Source: Candidatus Vogelbacteria bacterium CG10_big_fil_rev_8_21_14_0_10_51_16 (GTDB lineage Bacteria; Patescibacteriota; Minisyncoccia; Phycocordibacterales; JACRKE01). Taken from it: 5,136 bases of DNA. The stretch is taken from positions 27,209-32,344 of the forward strand of contig PCYI01000017.1 of the NCBI GenBank assembly GCA_002774795.1. The letters are read 5' to 3'. The notes beneath the pieces are model-generated. The model saw only the letters and a list, made by a program, of their open reading frames with translations, did not search any database and had not been told where the DNA came from. A program made the position numbers and the translations under genes. Below are positions 1 to 5,136 of the stretch, in pieces; within the stretch, counting starts at the first letter, position 1; each line of letters starts with the position of its first letter.

Positions 1-55
1 CTACCCCCTCCCAACCTCCCCCTGGCCAGGGGGAGGGGCCATTTCGTAATTCAAA
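1..55 (-). repeat. REP-like GC-rich palindromic element, copy 1
   Basis: Contains a perfect 22-bp palindrome (15-36, centred on TGGCCA), with a CTACCCCCTCCCAA tail on one side and GGCCATTTCGTAA on the other. I define forward as palindrome followed by TTGGGAGGGGGTAG, which places this copy on the minus strand. It begins 18 nt after the wall-protein stop codon, so it would form a strong hairpin in that mRNA's 3' end. Positions 1-55 match 2583-2637 at 54 of 55 bases. It touches the window edge, so a partner copy could lie outside. Confidence 0.9.
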
Positions 56-73
56 GCCGATTGAGCACAGAGT

Positions 74-2407
74 TTAATTTTCAGTGTTCGCCAGCACCGG
101 CTGAAGGACATCGTTTGAAATCACCCGCTCCGCGTTTATAGCAAGGACACTCTTTTTATCAAAAACAAGCTCTAGCGCTAGACCTTCTGCTGGCCCCGAC
201 ATAGGCCCAGCTCCAGAATCAACCTTTGACGCGGGCTCACGAAAAAAATCACCGAGACTGTAGGCAATTACCCCCTCGCGGTATCGCTCAAAGTTACCGG
301 GGACTGATGGGCCCATGCCAATTACCACTCGAGCTCCGGCATCAATCAAGCTATGGGCCAGCTTGCGCACCTCTGCTCGCTCCCCCGGAAGAGCAGAGTC
401 TAGGCCAACTGTAATAATTAGGTGATCGAGTTCGGCTGAGGCGGCACGCACCAACGGGAGCAGACTGGGATCATCGGCCCGCAGAGAGACCGGCAGACTC
501 TTTTCCGCAAAGAGCCATCCTGGTCCTACTGTGCTTACTCCAAGCATGCCCAATCTAAGTCCGTTCACTTCCCGCACAACCACTCCTCGCGCCGCACGAC
601 CATTATCACCTGCTCCCAAAACATCAATGCCGGCCAGCTTGAGTTCGCCCAAAGTCTGCCCCAAGCCTGTTCGGCCCCAATCACCTAGGTGCTCATTTGC
701 GATATGCAGGGCATTAATACCGCTCGCGGAGAGTGCCGTAAGGGCGCGCCTAGGGGTGCGCAAGGTAGAACCCTCAGTCGCCCGCGTTCCGGCGGTTGTG
801 ACAGCCCCAACCAGATTACCAAAAGCAATAGAGGCGCCTTTCAGGTAGGTAGAGGCGGCAAAAACTTTCGAGTATGAGCTACCCCTCTGAAGCAACTCCA
901 TCTCGAGAGTGTCGCTTGCCAAAATGTTTCCAACAGCAATTACATTCGCCACGGAAGGAGCAGTGCTCGTACTATGAGTAAATCGAGAAAACAGATCATC
1001 GTCTGTAGGAGGTATCCCCGTGTCGTATACAAGCCCATCTTCCAAGTAACGCAGGACGGCACGGGTGTCGGCATCCCTGTTATAACTTCGTAAAAGCACG
1101 AGCGCAAATCGTTTCTCCACAAACTCACTCACCGGGAATGAAAAAATCGCTATCGATGTCTGACCAGCTTCCGGAATGTAACCCGTCTTCCCGCCGATGT
1201 AGCGCGGGTTACGATTAACCATGAGTCGATTCGGGTTTGTCCAAACGTGCTTACTTGAGAGCGAGCCGTATGAGGGGGTGGTGGTAATTTCAAGAATCTC
1301 CGGCGCATTCGCCAAAAGATGCTCTGCCAATAAGACAATGTCATTCGCCGTGGAGATGTTTTTGGGGCTTAAACCACTGGGGTCTTTAAAGGAAGTGGTG
1401 CTCATCCCGAGAGAACGCACGGTTTCGTTCATAGCCTTCATAAATCGCTCGCGCCCGGCCGTCTCGGCTATTACCTCAGCGGCCTTATTACTTGATGGCA
1501 ACAGAAGCGCGTAAAGGAGATCCCCAATGGCCACTCGCTCACCTGCAGACAGATTGCCAGCCGACCCCTCCGTGGCGGCCGCTCCGGCTGACACAGTAGC
1601 CATGCGATCCCTGGTGAGCAACTTTTCTGATACCATGGCCGTCACTAGTTTTGAAACAGAGGCTATGGGCAGAGGTTCGTGAGCACGCTCCTCGAAAATA
1701 ATCGTACCCGTCTCCATGTCTTTAAGAAGATAGGCAGAGGCGGTAAGATTTGGCCTGGAAACTCCCTTTTCTACAAAAATAGCGGAAGGGTCCTCTGTGG
1801 ACGCTGAAGCGAGTCGCAGATGCTCTCCGTACTTACTCGTCGAGAGAACGGATACAGGCGTGCCGATCTCTGCAAATCTGTATAGTTTCTCTGCGTCATC
1901 TTCAGCTAACTTAAGCGACGCGTAGCTGGCAAGACGTGTTAGCAATGGTCCCGAAGCCGTACTGCTCGGGGCTAAGGGTTCGCCGTGAAAAAATGAGTTT
2001 CCAAAAAAATGCACTGCCCATGGAACTTGAACCCGCGTGATGGGTGAGGTGTGCAAGGCCCGCTTTGTTTTCACCTTATAGTTTCCGGGAGCCAACTCCC
2101 AAAGAGATCCTTCCGGAGCTGCTCCTACAAGAGGAAAAGAGGCTACCAACGCCTCGTCTTCAAAAAGATGCACAGTCGACTGGTCAAGGTCCACTCCGAC
2201 CAACTTTCCCCGAGCGGGGGGAGAAAAGTGGAGCGGAGCAAACTTTCCCGGCGTAATGTGGGTACCACTCATGGCTACAGCAAGTATTGGAGAAGCGGCA
2301 TTTAGCTCACTTGAGATTCTGGGAGAAAAAAAAGCAGACGCTGCCGTAAGCCCGACTACAAAAGCAATAATGCTAAAAAGCGAAAGGGAAAGATGACGTG
2401 TTGCCAT
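74..2407 (-). CDS. Exported three-domain wall protein: degenerate YkuD, active-type D-Ala-D-Ala carboxypeptidase (S11), degenerate CapA-like
   Basis: 777 residues. Residues 8-27 form a hydrophobic signal peptide or anchor. Residues 66-189 resemble an L,D-transpeptidase: VGVDLDQSTVHLFEDE, a PGNYKV turn, FFHG (139-142) and GTPVSVL. The catalytic SHGCIRL is replaced by SYASLKL (161-167), so the nucleophilic Cys, the His and the Arg are all gone. Residues 222-440 are a DacA/PBP5-type D,D-carboxypeptidase with S250-V-S-K253, S305-S-N307 and K407-T-G409 intact; it should trim the terminal D-Ala from peptidoglycan stem peptides outside the membrane. No clear PBP5 C-terminal domain follows. Residues 488-765 match the CapA/PGA_cap fold (FGNL 529-532, ANEHLGDWG 570-578, LIDAGARVVIG 687-697, AYSLGDF 715-721), but the usual metal ligands are mostly replaced. 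The ATG was preferred over an in-frame GTG at 2491 because it opens the signal sequence directly and sits 6 nt after an extended -10. The gene has its own promoter, 333 bp after ftsQ. Confidence 0.92.
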   Translation of the reverse strand: MATRHLSLSLFSIIAFVVGLTAASAFFSPRISSELNAASPILAVAMSGTHITPGKFAPLHFSPPARGKLVGVDLDQSTVHLFEDEALVASFPLVGAAPEGSLWELAPGNYKVKTKRALHTSPITRVQVPWAVHFFGNSFFHGEPLAPSSTASGPLLTRLASYASLKLAEDDAEKLYRFAEIGTPVSVLSTSKYGEHLRLASASTEDPSAIFVEKGVSRPNLTASAYLLKDMETGTIIFEERAHEPLPIASVSKLVTAMVSEKLLTRDRMATVSAGAAATEGSAGNLSAGERVAIGDLLYALLLPSSNKAAEVIAETAGRERFMKAMNETVRSLGMSTTSFKDPSGLSPKNISTANDIVLLAEHLLANAPEILEITTTPSYGSLSSKHVWTNPNRLMVNRNPRYIGGKTGYIPEAGQTSIAIFSFPVSEFVEKRFALVLLRSYNRDADTRAVLRYLEDGLVYDTGIPPTDDDLFSRFTHSTSTAPSVANVIAVGNILASDTLEMELLQRGSSYSKVFAASTYLKGASIAFGNLVGAVTTAGTRATEGSTLRTPRRALTALSASGINALHIANEHLGDWGRTGLGQTLGELKLAGIDVLGAGDNGRAARGVVVREVNGLRLGMLGVSTVGPGWLFAEKSLPVSLRADDPSLLPLVRAASAELDHLIITVGLDSALPGERAEVRKLAHSLIDAGARVVIGMGPSVPGNFERYREGVIAYSLGDFFREPASKVDSGAGPMSGPAEGLALELVFDKKSVLAINAERVISNDVLQPVLANTEN

Positions 2408-2413
2408 GTAATT

Positions 2414-2422
2414 AGAATAACA
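2414..2422 (-). promoter_or_regulatory. Extended -10 promoter of the wall-protein gene, predicting a leaderless mRNA
   Basis: Read on the minus strand, TGTTATTCT is TGn followed by TATTCT, then AATTAC and the ATG. With 6 nt between the -10 and the ATG, the predicted first transcribed base is the A of the start codon. A TTGAAA at 2440-2445 resembles a -35 but sits 20 bp away, which is too far. This spacing supports the ATG at 2407 as the true start. The design matches the one before serS. Confidence 0.55.
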
Positions 2423-2518
2423 CACTTGCCTACTCTGTTTTTCAACAGGATGAACCTTTATTAATTCTGCGGTCTTCTGCGTTAAGTCCACGTCTTTAGA
2501 ATTATGAAATTCGGATTT

Positions 2519-2562
2519 ATTCCCTCCCCCTGGCCAGGGGGAGGGCTAGGGTGGGGTAGATT
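2519..2562 (+). repeat. REP-like GC-rich palindromic element, copy 2
   Basis: The perfect palindrome here is extended to 24 bp (2522-2545) and followed by GCTAGGGTGGGGTAGATT, a variant of the tail seen in the other copies. It is forward on the plus strand, opposite to copy 3, with which it forms an inverted pair. It lacks the immediate GGCCATTTCGTAA flank of copies 1 and 3, although TTATGAAAT at 2502-2510 may be a diverged, displaced remnant (inference). Confidence 0.9.
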
Positions 2563-2619
2563 TCTGGCCGTATTTCTGCAATCTACCCCCTCCCAACCTC
2601 CCCCTGGCCAGGGGGAGGG
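2522..2619. repeat. Long inverted repeat formed by palindrome copies 2 and 3
   Basis: The left arm (2522-2562) and right arm (2580-2619) are reverse complements over about 40 nt, with only small differences in the tail (GCTAGGGTGGGG against TTGGGAGGGGG). They surround a 17-nt spacer, TCTGGCCGTATTTCTGC. Each arm also contains its own palindrome, so single-stranded DNA or RNA could form either two small hairpins or one long one. The layout resembles the paired REPs (BIME-like) of other bacteria. No T-tract follows on either strand, so intrinsic termination is not obvious. Confidence 0.85.
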
Positions 2620-2637
2620 GCCATTTCGTAACTCAAA
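2580..2637 (-). repeat. REP-like GC-rich palindromic element, copy 3
   Basis: Perfect 22-bp palindrome at 2597-2618 with the CTACCCCCTCCCAA tail at 2583-2596 and a CCATTTCGTAACTCAAA flank. It is nearly identical to copy 1 over 55 bases and has the same orientation. It lies 103 nt beyond the ftsQ stop codon in the direction of transcription, so a read-through ftsQ mRNA would carry it as a hairpin. Confidence 0.92.
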
Positions 2638-2740
2638 CTCCGCGTGTGTCCGCGAATGTCGCGTGCCTCAATCCATAATAGCGTCCCCTATCCAGCACAA
2701 CATCCTTCTGTGGAAGACGCAAAATAAAGTTACCGCGACA

Positions 2741-3616
2741 CTACTCTGTAAACATGTAAAAAATCTTGTTTCCGTAGCGAAGGTCAATGTACGAAAGAGG
2801 ATTATCCTTTTTTTTCATGAGCTCAATAAACATCTCAGAATCAAGCACTGTACTAATACGCTCAATAAGTTCCTCAGGTAATGCATCACCATAAAAGAGT
2901 AGCCGCCAGCCGTCGCTTGTGTGTAGCGTAAAATTATAACCCGAAGATATAGAGAGTGCTTTACTCGCGATACCAACACCGGAGAGAAGCGCGCGTAGAT
3001 GAATGACGCGGTGCATCATTTCAATGGGCAGTATGCGACTGCCAAGGCGAGGCGCATCTCCTATTACTCCGGAGATTTCAAAATAGACAGAGCCTGAAAA
3101 AGTAGGAGCAACGTCGTAAAGTAGACCTGTCGCGTCAACATAGTAGCAAGAAGATGACTTAGGGCTTGTCACCGGCTCTTCTTGCTCGGTGGGTAAAATC
3201 AAATCAGTGGTCTTCTTACACCATACCGCTTCCGGCTCTCGTTCGCGTATAACAATAGACAGAGCCGTTCGCGACTCTTCAGTAATCGCAATAGACGCGA
3301 CGCGCAGGTAATTTGCAAATATGGAAGCCTTAAGCTTTTCTCGTGGGTAAAAGAGGAAGTTGTCTCGTGGAACCAGATAGGCATACTTTCCATCAAGTTC
3401 AGCTCTCGCCAATGTAAGCACCGCCTCTGATGGCACGAGTGATGTGCCATGTACAGAAATGGTCTGCAGGCGCATCTGTGGACGGTGCAGTAGCCAGACT
3501 ACTCCACCCACAACCAAAAGCACGAGTATAAAAAAAAGCCCCGCGCGCCTACGTGCCTGCGTGCGCCGGACAATCTTTTGCTTATCGAGTAAATGCTTAT
3601 TGGTGCCAAGTTTCAT
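2741..3616 (-). CDS. ftsQ: Cell division protein FtsQ/DivIB family, POTRA-domain membrane protein
   Basis: Bitopic membrane protein of the divisome; in the family it links FtsB/FtsL to septal wall synthesis. The 291 residues comprise a basic cytoplasmic tail (1-25, KQKIVRRTQARRR), one membrane helix (about 26-43, GLFFILVLLVVGGVVWLL), a POTRA-like domain (about 49-126, starting LQTISVHGTSLVPSEAV) and an extracytoplasmic beta domain ending YIDLRYGNKIFY (276-287), a typical FtsQ close. Topology, size and the ending support the assignment; overall sequence similarity is low, as usual for this family. Cys133 and Cys157 flank a Pro/Glu/Ser-rich insert (141-156) and could form a disulfide outside the membrane (inference). 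The ATG at 3616 was chosen because an in-frame GTG at 3676 would add about 20 residues encoded by a tandem repeat. No clear Shine-Dalgarno or promoter precedes the ATG, so co-transcription with serS is likely. Synteny with serS upstream and a carboxypeptidase downstream fits a growth and cell-wall locus. Confidence 0.88.
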   Translation of the reverse strand: MKLGTNKHLLDKQKIVRRTQARRRAGLFFILVLLVVGGVVWLLHRPQMRLQTISVHGTSLVPSEAVLTLARAELDGKYAYLVPRDNFLFYPREKLKASIFANYLRVASIAITEESRTALSIVIREREPEAVWCKKTTDLILPTEQEEPVTSPKSSSCYYVDATGLLYDVAPTFSGSVYFEISGVIGDAPRLGSRILPIEMMHRVIHLRALLSGVGIASKALSISSGYNFTLHTSDGWRLLFYGDALPEELIERISTVLDSEMFIELMKKKDNPLSYIDLRYGNKIFYMFTE

Positions 3617-3623
3617 GGGATAT

Positions 3624-3701
3624 GGCAGATGGTAGGTGGCAGGTGGGCAAGTCACCTGCCACCTGCTATATGCCACCTGCTACCTGCTATCTGCCATCTG
3701 C
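3624..3701. repeat. 7-bp tandem repeat array, folded as an inverted repeat, between serS and ftsQ
   Basis: Positions 3653-3701 are seven consecutive heptamers on the plus strand: CACCTGC, CACCTGC, TATATGC, CACCTGC, TACCTGC, TATCTGC, CATCTGC. A decayed eighth, CAACAGC, touches the serS stop codon. Positions 3624-3644 hold three more in the opposite orientation (GGCAGAT, GGTAGGT, GGCAGGT). The two groups form a 22-bp stem (3624-3645 with 3653-3674, 19 of 22 paired) around a 7-nt loop. No T-run follows on the minus strand, so it is not a standard intrinsic terminator. The array fills nearly the whole gap between the genes. It may affect serS mRNA 3' stability or simply be a slippage-prone simple repeat. 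Confidence 0.93.
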
Positions 3702-3707
3702 CAACAG

Positions 3708-4970
3708 CTACCGGTGAATAACATCCTTACCCATGTACGGCACTAGGACGGCGGGAATTTTTATACTCCCATCTGCCTGTTGGTAGTTTTCGAGGATAGC
3801 CACTAATATTCTCGGGGTTGCCACGGCCGTGTTATTGAGTGAGTGGGCGTAGTGCAACTTTCCCTCGTTATCTTTGTAGCGAATGTTTAGGCGGCGAGTC
3901 TGAAAGTCATGAAAATAGGAGCTTGAGTGAGTCTCGCGATAACGCCGTTCCGTCGGCACCCACACTTCTATGTCATACTTCTTCACTTGTCCGAGCCCGA
4001 GGTCGCCTCCACAATTAACTACAACGTGGTAAGGGAGAGCGAGGGCTTGCACGAGGGCCTCGGCATTGGCCGTAAGCTCTTCATGATGGCGCACCGAAAC
4101 TTCATGGCTGGCCTCACATAGCACCACCTGCTCGACTTTAAAAAACTCATGGACGCGCATAAGGCCTTTCATATCTTTACCGTGCGCCCCGATCTCACGA
4201 CGAAAACACGAAGAAAAGGTGACATACTTTAGAGGCAACGTGCTCGCGTCGAGTATCTCATCCATATGATAACCCATAGTCGGCACCTCGCCTGTTCCGG
4301 CAAGATAAAGCTCGTCTTGGACCTTATAAAGGTCCTCCTCGCTTTGAGGCAAAAAACCAGTGCCAATAAAAGATTCTCGGCGCACAAGGGCTGGCGCCAT
4401 CATTGGCGTAAAGCCCTTGGGAACAATCCGGTCCAAAGTAAAACGCCAGAGAGCCATAGCGAGCAAGGCGAGATCGCCCTTTAAAAAGTACCCCCGGAAG
4501 CCGGAAACTTTAGTGCCTCGCTCCAAGTCGATGAGGTCGAGGTTGAGAGCAAGCTCCATGTGGTCTTTCGGTGTGAAATCAAAAGTGGGAAGCTCGCCCC
4601 AAGTACGAAGTTCTTGGTTGGCCTCATCACTCTCTCCTTCCGGCACGGTGATGTCCGGCATGTTTGGCACCAAAAGCATCAGTCTTCGCCATTCACTCAT
4701 CACTGTCTTTAGCTCCTCCTCGCCTTTATGAAGCTCGGCTTTAAGGGTTTGCATCTCAGATATCTTGGCCTCACGTTCCGGAGGCGCGAGGGAGGCAATC
4801 TCCTTCGAGGCCTCGTTTTGATTGGCTCTAAGTGCCTCCACTGTTTGTAGGAGTGCTCGGCGTCGGTCATCCGCCTCAACAAGTGCGTCTAATTCAAGCA
4901 CAATGTGCTTCTTGGCCGCTCCAGCCTTGACCAGGTCAAGATTCTCGCGGATAAATGATATGTCTAGCAT
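3708..4970 (-). CDS. serS: Seryl-tRNA synthetase (class II aminoacyl-tRNA synthetase)
   Basis: Charges tRNA-Ser with serine in the cytoplasm by way of a seryl-adenylate. The 420 residues are a normal length for bacterial SerRS. Residues 1-100 are the N-terminal domain, which starts MLDISFIREN and has a charged heptad-rich stretch at about 30-95, the antiparallel coiled-coil arm that grips the tRNA long variable arm. The class II core follows: motif 1 around 184-208 (PKGFTPMMAPALVRRE), the serine-recognition TGE at 226-228, motif 2 at 252-280 (FSSCFRREIG to HEFFKVE, catalytic Arg257) and motif 3 at 376-396 (HSLNNTAVATPR, Arg387, LENYQ). The C-terminus VPYMGKDVI is typical of the family. Two variants stand out: ETHSSS (346-351) where many bacteria have EISSCS, and LNNT (378-381) where LNGS is usual. 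The start is the ATG that gives the family's standard N-terminus; an extended -10 lies 8 nt before it and no Shine-Dalgarno is present. The gene is probably first in its transcription unit, with ftsQ 91 bp downstream. Confidence 0.97.
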   Translation of the reverse strand: MLDISFIRENLDLVKAGAAKKHIVLELDALVEADDRRRALLQTVEALRANQNEASKEIASLAPPEREAKISEMQTLKAELHKGEEELKTVMSEWRRLMLLVPNMPDITVPEGESDEANQELRTWGELPTFDFTPKDHMELALNLDLIDLERGTKVSGFRGYFLKGDLALLAMALWRFTLDRIVPKGFTPMMAPALVRRESFIGTGFLPQSEEDLYKVQDELYLAGTGEVPTMGYHMDEILDASTLPLKYVTFSSCFRREIGAHGKDMKGLMRVHEFFKVEQVVLCEASHEVSVRHHEELTANAEALVQALALPYHVVVNCGGDLGLGQVKKYDIEVWVPTERRYRETHSSSYFHDFQTRRLNIRYKDNEGKLHYAHSLNNTAVATPRILVAILENYQQADGSIKIPAVLVPYMGKDVIHR

Positions 4971-4978
4971 ATGCGACT

Positions 4979-4987
4979 ATTCTAGCA
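4979..4987 (-). promoter_or_regulatory. Extended -10 promoter of serS, predicting a leaderless mRNA
   Basis: Read on the minus strand, TGCTAGAAT matches an extended -10 element (TGn followed by TAGAAT, 5 of 6 to TATAAT). Eight bases, AGTCGCAT, separate it from the serS ATG, so transcription should start within about 2 nt of the start codon. The -35 position at 17-bp spacing (TGGCGG, 5002-5007) is poor, as is common for extended -10 promoters. The sequence shows the motif and the spacing; promoter activity is inferred. Confidence 0.6.
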
Positions 4988-5072
4988 GTCTCCAAACTCC
5001 CCCGCCAGTGTAGAAAAATGACACAGGCACTCGCGATTAAAAATGTAGGTATTCTGGGTTTCCTGTGGGTAG

Positions 5073-5115
5073 TTCCCCTCCCCCTAGCCAGGGGGAGGTT
5101 GGGAGGGGGTAGATT
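5073..5115 (+). repeat. REP-like GC-rich palindromic element, copy 4
   Basis: The core (5077-5098) differs from the other copies by one base: the centre is TAGCCA rather than TGGCCA, which leaves one mismatched pair in the palindrome. The tail TTGGGAGGGGGTAGATT is the reverse complement of the tail of copy 3. It lies about 100 bp upstream of serS. The conserved CCATTTCGTAA flank is absent here. Confidence 0.88.
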
Positions 5116-5136
5116 GGTGCTTGTATGTGGCTCAAC

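Larger units (their letters stand above)
2408..2740. other. 333-bp intergenic region between ftsQ and the wall-protein gene
   Basis: Apart from the promoter beside 2407 and palindrome copies 2 and 3, this region holds little. Positions 2638-2740, just after the ftsQ stop, show no repeat, no terminator with a T-run and no coding signal that I can support. Positions 2423-2518 are open in frame with the downstream gene from a GTG at 2491, but that stretch lacks a signal-peptide or domain character and lies upstream of the predicted promoter, so I treat it as non-coding. Confidence 0.6.

Noticed and set aside
1..55. Palindrome copy 1 as an intrinsic terminator for the wall-protein gene
   Set aside because: The hairpin is strong, but the sequence after it on the minus strand is TTGGGAGGGGGTAG with no T-run. 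It may still stabilise or process the mRNA end.
531..848. Plus-strand open frames of 60-105 codons inside the wall-protein gene and serS
   Set aside because: They are antisense to well-supported coding sequence and have no domain character; they are composition shadows of the real genes.
2408..2491. GTG start at 2491 giving a 28-residue longer wall protein
   Set aside because: The extension lies before the signal sequence, has no Shine-Dalgarno and would place the predicted -10 promoter inside the coding region. The ATG at 2407 fits better.
2504..2881. A 125-codon plus-strand open frame starting MKFGFIPSPWPGGGLGWG
   Set aside because: It is formed by reading through palindrome copies 2 and 3 and antisense to the 3' end of ftsQ. 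The low-complexity PGGGLGWG and PSQPPPGQGEG text is simply the translated repeat.
3624..3701. The heptamer array as a CRISPR array
   Set aside because: Units are 7 bp and contiguous with no spacers, so it is a simple tandem repeat.
5018..5136. A plus-strand frame starting MTQALAIKNVGILGF and open to the window edge
   Set aside because: It runs straight through palindrome copy 4, has no recognisable domain and no clear start signal. A true partial gene cannot be excluded without more sequence, but there is no positive support.

Overview
The window carries three protein-coding genes, all on the minus strand: seryl-tRNA synthetase (serS, 3708-4970), an FtsQ/DivIB-type division protein (2741-3616) and a 777-residue exported cell-wall protein (74-2407). 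Transcription order is serS, then ftsQ, then the wall protein. I see no tRNA, rRNA, CRISPR array, transposase or phage gene. The host looks like a Patescibacteria/CPR bacterium of the Parcubacteria type. This is an inference from the style of the SerRS active site (GTGEVP, ETHSSS, LNNTAVATPR), the divergent FtsQ, the apparently leaderless starts and the GC-rich intergenic palindromes. The genes end in TAG, TAG and TAA, and nothing suggests a recoded stop codon.

The most unusual gene is at 74-2407. After an N-terminal signal anchor it has an L,D-transpeptidase (YkuD)-like domain, a D-alanyl-D-alanine carboxypeptidase (peptidase S11) domain and a CapA-like domain (PGA_cap, metallophosphatase fold). 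The middle domain keeps all three penicillin-binding motifs (SVSK, SSN, KTG). The YkuD domain reads SYASLKL where SHGCIRL is expected, and the CapA-like domain has lost most of its metal-binding motifs (GHHPH has become GMGPS, HWG has become GLD). It therefore looks like one working enzyme between two pseudoenzyme domains, perhaps used to bind peptidoglycan or other wall polymer.

The non-coding DNA is rich in repeats. Four copies of a GC-rich palindromic element (core CTCCCCCTGGCCAGGGGGAG) lie at 1-55, 2519-2562, 2580-2637 and 5073-5115, all outside genes. The two middle copies face each other and form a long inverted repeat between ftsQ and the wall-protein gene. A different repeat, a 7-bp tandem array that folds back on itself, fills the 91-bp gap between serS and ftsQ and disturbs the apparent ftsQ start.

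Two genes, serS and the wall-protein gene, have an extended -10 promoter (TGnTAGAAT and TGnTATTCT) only 6-8 nt before the ATG. Transcription would then begin at or within about 2 nt of the start codon, so both mRNAs are probably leaderless. No Shine-Dalgarno sequence precedes either ATG.
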